From positions 1 to 64,000 of the forward strand of contig NZ_JAAOWU010000010.1 of assembly GCF_013778505.1 (NCBI RefSeq): 64,000 nucleotides of DNA, in the 5' to 3' direction. Numbering within the stretch: the stretch's first letter is position 1; each line of letters starts with the position of its first letter. Positions 1 to 8,165 of this stretch are shown piece after piece. Below the pieces are notes generated by a model that saw nothing but the letters and a program-made list of their open reading frames with translations, did not search any database and was not told the DNA's origin. The translations under genes were made by a program, and so were the position numbers. This stretch comes from Pseudomonas sivasensis (GTDB taxonomy: Bacteria > Pseudomonadota > Gammaproteobacteria > Pseudomonadales > Pseudomonadaceae).

Positions 1-24
1 ATCAGTCGGATAGAAAATAATGAG

Positions 25-1014
25 TGCGTAAGCGCTGTCGTTCTTCACTCACAAATGCCCAAGCACTGTTGCTGACACAACACTTAAGAAGAGCACCATA
101 ACTGTGGTGAGCGGGCTTGCCCCGCGCTGGGCTGCGCAGCGGCCCCAAAACCAGCCGCTGCGATTTACCTGAAGCATTGCGGTGCTTCTAGTGGGCCTGC
201 TGCGCAGCCCAGCGCGGGGCAAGCCCGCTCACCACAGGAAGACCGCTCACCACGTGTAAGCGCTGTCGTTCTTCACTCACAAATACCCAAGCACTTTTGC
301 TGACACAACACTTAAGGAGAACACCATAACTGTGGTGAGCGGGCTTGCCCCGCGCGTGTAAGCGCTGTAGTTCTTCACTCACAAATGCCCTAGCACTTTT
401 GCTGACACAACACTTAAGGAGAGCACCATAACTGTGGTGAGCGGGCTTGCCCCGCGCTGGGCTGCGCAGCGGCCCCAAAACCAGCCGCTGCGATTTACCT
501 GAAGCATTGCGGTGCTTCTAGTGGGGCTGCTACGCAGCCCAGCGCGGGGCAAGCCCGCTCACCACAGGAAGACCGCTCACCACGTGTAAAGCGCTGTCGT
601 TCTTCACTCACAAATGCCCAAGCACTTTTGCTGACACAACACTTAAGGAGAGCACCATAACTGTGGTGAGCGGGCTTGCCCCGCGCTGGGCTGCGCAGCG
701 GCCCCAAAACCAGCCGCTGCGATTTACCTGAAGCACTGCGGTGCTTCTAGTGGGGCTGCTGCGCAGCCCAGCGCGGGGCAAGCCCGCTCACCACAAGAAG
801 ACCGCTCACGACGTGTAAGCGCTGTCGCTCTTCACTCACAAATGCCCAAGCACTTTTGCTGACACAACACTTAAGGAGGGCACCATAACTGTGGTGAGCG
901 GGCTTGCCCCGCTCTGGGCTGCGTAGCGGCCCCAAAACCAGCCGCTGCGATTTACTTGAAGCACTGCGGTGCTTCTAGTGGGGCTGCTGCGCAGCCCAGC
1001 GCGGGGCAAGCCCG
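25..1014. repeat. Tandem array of ~229-bp units, each containing a REP doublet (REPIN)
   Basis: Five units start at about 25, 254, 356, 584 and 813 with the sequence gtgtaagcgctgtcg (the first reads gtgcgtaagcg). Each full unit is about 228-229 bp: a roughly 79-bp spacer, then a 132-bp inverted pair of REP elements at 104-235, 434-565, 663-794 and 891-1022, then a short link. The REP core is gtggtgagcgggcttgcccc and its mirror image. The second unit is cut to 102 bp and keeps only the spacer and the left REP half. Copies differ by only a few substitutions, so amplification looks recent. Open frames here follow the repeat and do not resemble genes. The array lies just 3' of the LPS kinase operon. 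Confidence 0.9.
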
Positions 1015-1158
1015 CTCACCACAGGAAGACAGCTCACCACAAGAAGCACACTCACCACAGGAAGACAGCTCACCACAGGAAGCACACTCACCACAGGGAG
1101 ACAGCTCACCACAGGAAGCCCATTCACCGCAGGAAGACCGCTCACCACGGGAAGCACG
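1015..1158. repeat. 18-bp minisatellite, eight copies
   Basis: Eight head-to-tail copies of an 18-mer occur without gaps. Two versions alternate: ctcaccacaggaagacag and ctcaccacaggaagcaca, so the higher-order period is 36 bp. The last three copies are more diverged. The first copy is the right end of the last REPIN. The same 18-mer followed by ctcaccacg is present once at the ends of other units (near 227-253 and 557-583), so the minisatellite probably grew from that seed. It ends 3 bp before the stop codon of the minus-strand kinase gene. Confidence 0.9.
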
Positions 1159-1161
1159 CGT

Positions 1162-2604
1162 TCAGTCGATGGTTTTAGGCAGTCGCTGATCAATCAGTTT
1201 GTACAACGCACTGTCCTGCGGCCAATTACGCATAAACCGCGCACGATCCTTCGCGTATGCCGTGGCGAAGCTGACGGCGGAGGTGTGTTGGCACATTGCA
1301 TCGAGGTCGATCAGCGACCAGCGGTCCTTGTCCCAGAACAGGTTATGGCCCTTGAAATCGCCATGGCTGATGCGTTCGCGGATCAGTTCGGCAAACAGCT
1401 TGTCGAGTGCCAGCAGCTCATTTTCCGGTGCATCACCGTGTTCAATATAGGGCGCGAAACGCTCGATGATGTCCGGGCCCGGCAGGTATTCGGTGATCAG
1501 ATAAGCCCGACTGCGCAGCCACAAAAAGCGCTTTTCCAACACAGCCAAAGGCTTCGGCGTGGCGATACCAAGGAACGCCAGGCGATTGCCTTCGCGCCAG
1601 GAATGCCAGGCGCGACTTGGGCGCCAGAAGCGCTTGAGCCAGTGGGCAAAGCCCTTGATGTTGTAGCGCTTGATAACCAGCGGGCGACCGGCTACCTCGA
1701 CCTTGGCCACGCTCGCGGCGCCACCGGTCTTGTACAAGTGGCCCTGGTCGAGCAGTGCATCGGCCTGTTCCAGCACCGGCAGCATCGAGGCCTCTTCTTC
1801 GCGACGAATCGCGCGCAAACCAAAGGCGCCGCGTACCACGCTGAACAACGTGCATTCGCGGCCGACCTTGTTCAAAAAGTCCTTCAAGCGCCAAGCGCTG
1901 ACCTTGCGCACCTGCTTCTCCAGGGCTTCCAGCGGCAAGGCGTGTTCGCCGTTGCTCAGCAGGTAATACACCAGCAACTCTTCGGTAAACGGCTCAAGGT
2001 TTTTCGGCAACTGGGCGAAAAACACGCCGAGGTTTTCCAGCACGCGGTTACGCGACAGCGGCTTGCCGGCCTCTTCGACGCGGATACCGGCACCGTCGAT
2101 CAGGTACAGCTTGCCGTCCTGGCGCAGCAGGTTGTCCAGGTGCAGGTCTTCCTGCCACAAGCCTTTGGTGTGCATCTGGGCAATCGCGCCCAGTGCTTCG
2201 GCGAGCACGGCGGTTTGCTCGTCAGCCAACGGTGGCAGGCCTTCGACGGCATGCCAGGCATCGGCCAGGCTTTCGGCGCCTTCGATAAACTCAAACAGCA
2301 GCCAGCCGCCTTCGCCTTCCTGCAGGCCATCGGCGAGCAACAGCGGCGTGGTCAGGCCTTGTTCTGCCAGTAGTCGTACGCCATTCAGTTCACGCTGAAA
2401 GTGCCGCGCGGCCTTGCTGCCCACCAGTAACTTGGCCAGCACCGGACGCCCGCGCCAGACTGCCGCGCCCACGTAACGCTCGCCCGGTAACACGCGCAAA
2501 AGGCTCAGCAGTTGCAGTCGGCCGGGGCCAGCGGCATCCGCCAGGTCAAGGGTCAGGGGCAGGCTCGGTGTGCGGCCGGCGCTTTTCAGCTCGGACAGGC
2601 GCAT
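1162..2604 (-). CDS. Two-domain LPS kinase-like protein (PA5006-type), last gene of the core operon
   Basis: This 480-residue cytoplasmic protein contains two kinase-like halves of the Kdo/WaaP/InaA superfamily. In the first, Lys58 may be the ATP lysine, the catalytic loop is EDLHLDNLL (Asp153, Asn158) and the metal-binding Asp is Asp170 in LIDG. In the second, Lys312 sits in VIKRYN, the loop is HGDFKGHN (Asp416, Asn421) and Asp433 is in LIDLD. Single-domain relatives are about 250 residues, so this looks like a tandem duplication or fusion. The start overlaps the stop of wapQ (TGATG on the minus strand), so it is probably translationally coupled. A role in phosphorylating LPS core heptose or a related sugar is inferred from operon position; the substrate is unknown. 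It has no recognisable signal peptide. Confidence 0.8.
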   Translation of the reverse strand: MRLSELKSAGRTPSLPLTLDLADAAGPGRLQLLSLLRVLPGERYVGAAVWRGRPVLAKLLVGSKAARHFQRELNGVRLLAEQGLTTPLLLADGLQEGEGGWLLFEFIEGAESLADAWHAVEGLPPLADEQTAVLAEALGAIAQMHTKGLWQEDLHLDNLLRQDGKLYLIDGAGIRVEEAGKPLSRNRVLENLGVFFAQLPKNLEPFTEELLVYYLLSNGEHALPLEALEKQVRKVSAWRLKDFLNKVGRECTLFSVVRGAFGLRAIRREEEASMLPVLEQADALLDQGHLYKTGGAASVAKVEVAGRPLVIKRYNIKGFAHWLKRFWRPSRAWHSWREGNRLAFLGIATPKPLAVLEKRFLWLRSRAYLITEYLPGPDIIERFAPYIEHGDAPENELLALDKLFAELIRERISHGDFKGHNLFWDKDRWSLIDLDAMCQHTSAVSFATAYAKDRARFMRNWPQDSALYKLIDQRLPKTID

Positions 2605-3356
2605 CAGCGGTTCTCCTTGTGGCTACGCCGAGCCGTCAGGCGTTGCAGCCAGGTCGCGACCAGCGCGCTGTCTTCGGGCTGATCAAGGTAGGCCGCCAGC
2701 AGTTGACGCACCTGCACGTCCGACCACTGCCGTGCACGACGCAACAACGGTTCCAGGTCTTTGACCCGATCACGCCAGCCGAACAGCAGCGGGCGGGTTT
2801 TTTCCAGGTCGATCAACTGCGCGGCATAACCGTCGCCGGTCGCCTGCAGGAAAATATGCTTGGGGTAAAAGCAGCCATGGACCTGGCCGAGGCTGTGCAA
2901 CCGGCGCGCCAATTGGCCGCACGCCAGCAGGATCGCGCGGTGCTGGGCGTCGCTCAGTTGCGGCCACTGCTCCAGCAATGAATCCAAGTCATTCCAGCCG
3001 TCGAGGGCGCGGGTCAGCAGCATTGCGCGGTGTTCACCGGCGACCTTGCGCTCCCCGTAAAACGCCGCCTGCAAGGCCGGGATACCCAGCGTGCGGTAAC
3101 GACTGATATTGCGAAACTCACGGGAGAAACTCGGCTCGCCCAGCGGTCGGTGCAAGCTGCGCGTGAGGTAGTTGCTCTGGCGCTTTAGGTAATACCCGTG
3201 GCCATCGAGCTCCAGACGAAACACGCTACTCCAGCCGCCACGGCTGGTGTTGGGCTCGTCCACCGCGTCCAGTTGCTTGGCCCACAGCGCGTCGAATGTC
3301 GCGAGGCCGTGGCGCTCCAGCAAGGCACGGTCTTCAGCCGCCAGAAAATCACTCAT
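2604..3356 (-). CDS. wapQ: LPS core heptose kinase-like protein WapQ
   Basis: This 250-residue protein belongs to the WaaP-like LPS kinase family. I chose the ATG at 3356, giving MSDFLAAEDRALL, because it overlaps the wapP stop by 4 bp (ATGA); a longer frame to 3425 only runs into wapP. Visible family features are GYYLKRQSNY (a likely ATP lysine), the catalytic-loop region VHGCFYPKHIFL and LIDLEKTRP as the metal-binding Asp block. The usual HGD is HGC here, so the catalytic Asp is not in its standard place. In P. aeruginosa the waaP-wapP-wapQ genes follow one another and act on inner-core phosphorylation. WapQ function is less well established than WaaP, and the symbol is assigned mainly by position and family. 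Confidence 0.8.
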   Translation of the reverse strand: MSDFLAAEDRALLERHGLATFDALWAKQLDAVDEPNTSRGGWSSVFRLELDGHGYYLKRQSNYLTRSLHRPLGEPSFSREFRNISRYRTLGIPALQAAFYGERKVAGEHRAMLLTRALDGWNDLDSLLEQWPQLSDAQHRAILLACGQLARRLHSLGQVHGCFYPKHIFLQATGDGYAAQLIDLEKTRPLLFGWRDRVKDLEPLLRRARQWSDVQVRQLLAAYLDQPEDSALVATWLQRLTARRSHKENR

Positions 3357-4087
3357 TCGCGTCCCTCGAAAAACTTCACTACGTGGCGGATCCGCCGCTT
3401 GTCCGAATCGCTCAGGTGCCGACAACCACGGTACTGCATGTAGAAACGCAGACGCTGGGTAGCCGACAGGTGATACTTAGCCACCTTGTCGAGGCAGGCC
3501 AAGTCCTTGGTGATGCGGTACTTGAGCCAGAAACCGCGCCAGAAATCGCCGTTAGGGCAATCGATCAGGTACAGGGTCTGCTGGTCGTCGATCAGCAGGT
3601 TGCGCCACTTCAAATCGTTATGGGTAAAGCGCTGGTCGTGCATCGTGCGCGTGTACTCGGCGAGTTGGCGGCTGACGACATCGACCCACTTGGGGTCGCG
3701 CAGGCGCGCATCTTTACGCTCGGCCACCACCGAAAGATCTTCGGTATTGGGCAACTCACGAGTGATCATCGCACCACGGTCGTAGGCCAGGCCATTGCGC
3801 TCCAGGCCCCAAGCCACCACATCGGCGGTGGGAATGCCCCACTTGGCGAAGCGCTTGAGGTTCTGCCATTCGGACTTTACCCGCGGCTTGCCCAGATAAC
3901 GCCGCAGGCCCTTGCCGGCGCCGGTGTAGCGCTTGACGTAGTAATTGACCCCGCCGCGCTGCACCCGGATCACTTCCGATAACGGATCGCGGGTCAGCCG
4001 CTCGCCTTGCAGGGCGAACACCGCGTCGAGGCTTCCAAAATCATCCGCCAGGGCGGCATAAGCAGGTTCCAGGTTCCAACCCGCCAT
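3353..4087 (-). CDS. wapP: LPS core heptose kinase WapP
   Basis: This 244-residue cytoplasmic kinase-like protein is of the Kdo/WaaP family. Motifs are GVNYYVKRYTG (ATP-binding Lys), MITRELPNTEDLS (hinge region), FTHNDLKWRNLLID (a catalytic loop with Asp and Asn) and LIDCPNGDF (metal-binding Asp). It likely adds phosphate to inner-core heptose, a modification that supports outer-membrane integrity and antibiotic resistance in pseudomonads. The ATG overlaps the waaP stop by one base (TGATG), and its own stop overlaps the wapQ start by 4 bp. Identification rests on motifs plus its place directly after waaP, as in P. aeruginosa from memory. Which heptose position it modifies cannot be read from sequence. 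Confidence 0.82.
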   Translation of the reverse strand: MAGWNLEPAYAALADDFGSLDAVFALQGERLTRDPLSEVIRVQRGGVNYYVKRYTGAGKGLRRYLGKPRVKSEWQNLKRFAKWGIPTADVVAWGLERNGLAYDRGAMITRELPNTEDLSVVAERKDARLRDPKWVDVVSRQLAEYTRTMHDQRFTHNDLKWRNLLIDDQQTLYLIDCPNGDFWRGFWLKYRITKDLACLDKVAKYHLSATQRLRFYMQYRGCRHLSDSDKRRIRHVVKFFEGRE

Positions 4088-4893
4088 CAGATCGCATCCC
4101 CGTAGCGTTGCTTGCGTGCGTACAGCTTGTCGGCCTTGCGCTGCATCAGGCTCAGGGACGCCGATTGCTCGGTCAGGATCTGGCGCAGCGGCTGGCGGAA
4201 ATAGCCCTTGAGGAAGCGCAGTTTGTCGCGACGGGTCAGGCCGATGTCCAGCGCTGAGTAATACAGTGCCGACAGGTCCTTGTCGCGCCAGCGCAGCGGC
4301 AAATGGGCCCGCATTTGGGCGCGGTGCAGGTCGATCACCGAGAGTTTGATGTCACGCGCGTCGATCGGCTTGGACGTGTCCAGCAGGAAGTGGCACAGGT
4401 AGCAGTCGCGATGGTTCACGCCGCCCCGGTGCATGTCGCCGACCATGCGCGCCAGCTCTGCGGTGAGGGCGTGACGCAAGGCAGGTGCGGGCGGCTCGGC
4501 GGCCCAGTTGAGGGTCACGTCTTCAAGGCTGAGGGTCGGCGCCAGTTCTTCGGTGATGATGAACGAGTGTTGGTCCGCCGGGTTGCTGCCTTTTTCGCCG
4601 AAGGCCACGCCGGTCATGGTCGGTACGCCGATCTCCTGCAAGCGGTGAATGGCATCCCATTCCAGGCCGGCGCCCAGTACCGGCAACTTGGCGGTGATCA
4701 GGTTCTTGAAGATTTCTGCCCAGCCAATACCGCGATGAATCTTCACGAAATACGGGCGGCCATCCACCTCGGTGCGCAGCGTGCGACGCGCTGCCAGTTC
4801 ACGGAATACCCGGCCTTGCAGTTTCTCGACTTCGGCGAAAGCATCACGCCCGGCCCATAACGTCTTGAACGGTTCGGCAAGAATCAACTTCAT
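4087..4893 (-). CDS. waaP: Lipopolysaccharide core heptose(I) kinase WaaP (RfaP)
   Basis: At 268 residues this has the usual WaaP length. It phosphorylates heptose I of the LPS inner core using ATP in the cytoplasm. Visible motifs are GRPYFVKIHRGIGW (the lysine-bearing strand), SFIITEELAP (hinge), GVNHRDCYLCHFLLD (the signature WaaP catalytic loop with Asp and the CYLCHF block) and LSVIDLHRAQMR (metal-binding Asp). These are the most recognisable WaaP signatures among the kinases in this operon. The ATG at 4893 overlaps the waaG stop by 4 bp. In P. aeruginosa waaP is essential, so this gene may be essential here too; that is an inference. Confidence 0.95.
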   Translation of the reverse strand: MKLILAEPFKTLWAGRDAFAEVEKLQGRVFRELAARRTLRTEVDGRPYFVKIHRGIGWAEIFKNLITAKLPVLGAGLEWDAIHRLQEIGVPTMTGVAFGEKGSNPADQHSFIITEELAPTLSLEDVTLNWAAEPPAPALRHALTAELARMVGDMHRGGVNHRDCYLCHFLLDTSKPIDARDIKLSVIDLHRAQMRAHLPLRWRDKDLSALYYSALDIGLTRRDKLRFLKGYFRQPLRQILTEQSASLSLMQRKADKLYARKQRYGDAI

Positions 4894-6014
4894 CGTTTTG
4901 GCTCCGCCAGAATCACATCCGCAGCGTGCTGCGGCATGCTGTAGAGGTCGGCCGTCTCGGCGAAGGCCAACCCATTGCGGCCCCAGGCCGCGCGCTGTGC
5001 AGAATCGGTCAACATTTGCGCCAGGTACTGGTTCAACTGAGCCTGTTCAAAGGGCTCGTCCAGCACCAGCCCACTGTCGGCTTCAGCGATGTAGTGCGCA
5101 TAGCCACACACGGCAGAAACCAGCACCGGCAACCCGGCCACCAGGGCTTCGAGCAATACGGTGCCGGTGTTTTCGTTGTACGCCGGGTGGATCAGCAGGT
5201 CGGCGCCCAGCAGGAAACGCGGGATATCGCTGCGCCCCTTGAGGAACTGCACGTTGTCGCCCAGCCCAAGAGTGGCGCTTTGCAGTTGGAATACTTTGGG
5301 GTCGTCCTGGCCGATTACAAACAGGCGCGTACGTTTCTTCAGTTCAGAGGGCAACGCGGCCAAGGCTTTCAGGCTGCGGTCGACGCCCTTGGTCTTGAAT
5401 CCGGAGCCGATCTGCACCAGCAGCAGGTCGTCATCGCCGAGGTTGAATTCCTTGCGGAAACCTTCGCGGATTTCAGCCGCGTTCGGCGGCGCGCGACGGT
5501 CCTGGGCAATGCCCGGCGGCAGCAGATGGAAGCGCTCCAGCGGGGTATCGTAATGCTTGATGAACAGCGGCTGCTGCACCTCGGAGATCATCAGGACTTC
5601 AGTCTTGGCGTCCTTGGCGAACACCGCACGCTCGTATTCGGCAAAGTGCTTGTAGCGGCCAAAGCTGCGGTACAGCGAATGGCGCAGGTTTTGCGCCTTG
5701 TCTTCAAAGCAGCCATCGGCGGCGTAGTACACGTCCAGGCCTGGCATCTTGTTGAAGCCGATCAGGCGGTCCACCGGGCGCTTGGCGAGGTCGGCCTCCA
5801 TCCACGCACTGAGCTTCTCGTTGCGCTTATGGTTGAAGAACGCCTTGACCGGCGCCACCAGCACTTCGAAGCCGGGCGGGATGTCGCCTTCCCAGATCAG
5901 CGTGTAGACACGAATCTGATGGCCGCGCTGCTGGCACTCCAGGGCGATGCGCATGAAGTCGCGCTGCAGGCCACCGAAGGGGAAGTATTTGTACAGAACA
6001 AAAGCCAGTTGCAT
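4890..6014 (-). CDS. waaG: LPS core glucosyltransferase WaaG (RfaG)
   Basis: This 374-residue protein is a GT4-family, GT-B-fold glycosyltransferase. It transfers the first hexose of the outer core to inner-core heptose II at the inner face of the cytoplasmic membrane. It begins MQLAFVLYKYFPFGGLQRDF, a typical WaaG N terminus. The C-terminal donor site includes IHPAYNENTGTVLLEALVAG, the family E-x7-E block. Length matches the family. The ATG shares one base with the waaC stop (TGATG), and the end overlaps waaP. In Pseudomonas the sugar added at this step may differ from the enterobacterial one; the sequence does not decide this. Confidence 0.95.
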   Translation of the reverse strand: MQLAFVLYKYFPFGGLQRDFMRIALECQQRGHQIRVYTLIWEGDIPPGFEVLVAPVKAFFNHKRNEKLSAWMEADLAKRPVDRLIGFNKMPGLDVYYAADGCFEDKAQNLRHSLYRSFGRYKHFAEYERAVFAKDAKTEVLMISEVQQPLFIKHYDTPLERFHLLPPGIAQDRRAPPNAAEIREGFRKEFNLGDDDLLLVQIGSGFKTKGVDRSLKALAALPSELKKRTRLFVIGQDDPKVFQLQSATLGLGDNVQFLKGRSDIPRFLLGADLLIHPAYNENTGTVLLEALVAGLPVLVSAVCGYAHYIAEADSGLVLDEPFEQAQLNQYLAQMLTDSAQRAAWGRNGLAFAETADLYSMPQHAADVILAEPKR

Positions 6015-7075
6015 CAGTGCAGCTCCTCAGCCAATAACAACGTGCTCAGCCGGCTTGCCACACGCTCAGGGTTCAGGCGCGTAAAGCACAGGGGCGACTC
6101 GCGCTTGATGTCGAACCGACGCAGGTCGTCGGCCGTGGGTTGATAGGTACATTGCTTTTGCAGACACGGTGCGCACGACCAGTCGCTGCCCAAGTGAATC
6201 TGGCCCTTGCCGTAAGCGCCGGTCAGGCCGGGGTTGGTGGGGCCGAACAGGGAAATGGTCGGCACGTCCAACGCGGCAGCCAAGTGGCCGAGACCGGTGT
6301 CCACCGCGACGCAGGCACGGGCGCCAGCCAATACCCGAGCGACGCCGGCCAGGTTGAGTTTGGGCAACACTTCGGCGTTGCCCAGGCCTTGGGCCAGGCG
6401 TTCGGCGCGGGCTTTTTCGGCGGCATTGCCCCAAGGCAATTTCACGTCCACACCCAAGCGGCCCATGCGCTCAGCCAGCTCGCGCCAATAGGCTTCGGGC
6501 CAGTGTTTGGTGTCCCAGGTGGTGCCGTGCAACAGCAGCACAAACGGTTTTTTCGGCGGCAGCCCGAGCAGTTTTTCGGTGCTCAGGCCGTAGTCACCCA
6601 AGCCTTTGGGCAAGTCATAACCCAGCGCCACGGCGAACAGCTGGCGCAGACGCTCCACCGCGTGTTGCCCACGGGCCACGGCCAGGCGTCGCGAGTAGAA
6701 GCGCGCCGCAATGGGTTCACGGGCGGAGTTCTTATCGAAGCCCGCTACCGGAGAACGCACATAGCGGGTCAACCAAGCACTTTTGAGCAGGCCTTGGGCG
6801 TCGATCACCAGGTCGTATTTGGTCGACTGGATCTGCTGCTTGAAACGCCGCCACTCGCCGCTTTTTATGGTCTGCCAGAGGTTCTTGCGCCAGCGGCGGA
6901 TCGCCACCGGGATCACTTTGTCTACGGCCGGGTGCCAGGTCGGGATCTCGGCGAAGCCTTCTTCCACCACCCAGTCGAATTGAATGCCGGGGATCGCCCG
7001 CGCCGCGTCGGTGAGTGCCGGCAGCGCATGAATCACGTCGCCCAGGGATGAGGTCTTGATTACCAGTACCCGCAA
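6014..7075 (-). CDS. waaC: LPS heptosyltransferase I WaaC (RfaC)
   Basis: This GT9-family enzyme adds the first L-glycero-D-manno-heptose to Kdo2-lipid A. I place the start at a TTG (7075), giving a 353-residue protein that begins (M)RVLVIKTSSLGDVIHALP, the exact family N terminus. On the minus strand a GAGG lies about 9 bp before it, inside the end of waaF. An ATG at 7096 in the same frame would add seven residues not typical of the family. The C-terminal half has VDTGLGHLAAALDVPTISLF and GPTNPGLTGAYG, typical of the ADP-heptose site. It begins 2 bp after the waaF stop, which suggests translational coupling. A weak start codon may keep WaaC levels below WaaF. Confidence 0.93.
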   Translation of the reverse strand: MRVLVIKTSSLGDVIHALPALTDAARAIPGIQFDWVVEEGFAEIPTWHPAVDKVIPVAIRRWRKNLWQTIKSGEWRRFKQQIQSTKYDLVIDAQGLLKSAWLTRYVRSPVAGFDKNSAREPIAARFYSRRLAVARGQHAVERLRQLFAVALGYDLPKGLGDYGLSTEKLLGLPPKKPFVLLLHGTTWDTKHWPEAYWRELAERMGRLGVDVKLPWGNAAEKARAERLAQGLGNAEVLPKLNLAGVARVLAGARACVAVDTGLGHLAAALDVPTISLFGPTNPGLTGAYGKGQIHLGSDWSCAPCLQKQCTYQPTADDLRRFDIKRESPLCFTRLNPERVASRLSTLLLAEELH

Positions 7076-7076
7076 C

Positions 7077-8111
7077 TCAGTGAACCTCGACCGCAATGCC
7101 CTGCAACCGCTGCAAAGCCTCGTTCACCGGCTGTGGCAGCAACTGGCGCATGCAGTTGTAGTGGCCGAAACGGCAAGTACGGTCAAAGCACGGGCTGCAT
7201 TCCAGGCCCAGGCGCACCACTTCAACCTTGTCGGCCAGGGGCGGGGTAAACCCTGGAGACGTCGAACCGTACACCGCCACCAATGGGCGGTTCAGCGCTG
7301 CGGCCACGTGCATCAGGCCGGAGTCGTTGGACACCACCGAATCCGCGCAAGACAGCAGGTCAATCGCCTCGGCCAGCGATGTGTCGCCACTCAGGTTAAC
7401 CGACTCTTCGCGCAGGCCAGGAATCAGGCGCTGGCGAATCTCTTCACCCACCGGATGATCTTTTTTCGAGCCGAACAACCACACCTGCCAGCCTTCGCGA
7501 ATCTTCATCTCGGCGACTTTGGCGTAGTGCTCCGCCGGCCAGCGCTTGGACTCGCCAAACTCGGCGCCAGGGCACAGGGCAAGCACCGGGCGATCCAGCG
7601 TCAGGCCGAACTTGGCCAGGGCCGCGTCGCGGGTTACTGGGTCGATCTGCAGGCTCGGGCGCGGGTACGGCTTGGGCAGCTCCGCGCCTGGCTCATATGC
7701 CAACGCCATGAAGCGTTCGATCATCAGCGGGTAGCGCGCCTTATCCAACGTGCGCACATCGTTAAGCAGTACGTAGCGAAACTCGCCGCGCCAGCCGGTG
7801 CGCTTGGGGATGCCAGCAAAAAACGGCACCAGCGCCGACTTCAGCGAGTTGGGCAACAGGATCGCCTGGTCATACTGGCCGGCCAGGGATTTGCCGATGC
7901 GACGGCGGGTTGCCAGCTCCAGGGCGCCGTGGCCGAGCGGGAAGCTCAAGGCGTTGCGCACTTCGGGCATGCGCTCAAGGATCGGCCGGCTCCACTCAGG
8001 AGCGAGCACGTCGATCTGGCAGTCTGGGTGGCGCTGGCGCAAGCACTGGAACAGTGTCTGTGCCATCACCATGTCACCGACCCAACTGGGCCCAACGATC
8101 AGAATATTCAT
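7077..8111 (-). CDS. waaF: LPS heptosyltransferase II WaaF (RfaF)
   Basis: This 344-residue GT9-family enzyme adds the second heptose to the inner core from ADP-heptose. It begins MNILIVGPSWVGDMVMAQTLF, the family signature. The C-terminal donor-site block SNDSGLMHVAAALNRPLVAV and YGSTSPGFTPP is intact, followed by the conserved cysteine-rich tail CSPCFDRTCRFGHYNCM. It is the first gene of the minus-strand LPS core operon. Upstream, only 54 bp separate it from glnE, and this gap contains a strong hairpin. In P. aeruginosa, from memory, ilvE lies between these two genes; it is absent here. A promoter may lie in the gap or within glnE. Confidence 0.95.
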   Translation of the reverse strand: MNILIVGPSWVGDMVMAQTLFQCLRQRHPDCQIDVLAPEWSRPILERMPEVRNALSFPLGHGALELATRRRIGKSLAGQYDQAILLPNSLKSALVPFFAGIPKRTGWRGEFRYVLLNDVRTLDKARYPLMIERFMALAYEPGAELPKPYPRPSLQIDPVTRDAALAKFGLTLDRPVLALCPGAEFGESKRWPAEHYAKVAEMKIREGWQVWLFGSKKDHPVGEEIRQRLIPGLREESVNLSGDTSLAEAIDLLSCADSVVSNDSGLMHVAAALNRPLVAVYGSTSPGFTPPLADKVEVVRLGLECSPCFDRTCRFGHYNCMRQLLPQPVNEALQRLQGIAVEVH

Positions 8112-8129
8112 GTAGTTTCCACAAACGAT

Positions 8130-8153
8130 GCGGGGAGGCTTATGCCTCCCCGC
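8130..8153 (-). terminator. Hairpin between glnE and waaF
   Basis: There is a perfect 10-bp stem, GCGGGGAGGC/GCCTCCCCGC, with a TTAT loop. It lies 12 bp downstream of the glnE stop and 18 bp before the waaF start. No T-run follows on either strand, so it may slow or partly terminate glnE transcription, or protect an mRNA end, rather than act as a full intrinsic terminator. Confidence 0.6.
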
Positions 8154-8165
8154 CCTAATAGTGTT

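Noticed and set aside
956..1193. Open frames through the 18-bp minisatellite giving repeats such as SSPQEAHSPQED or AHHRKTAHHKKH
   Set aside because: Any 18-bp repeat without a stop gives a repetitive frame on several strands. There is no upstream gene signal, and the sequence derives from REP DNA.
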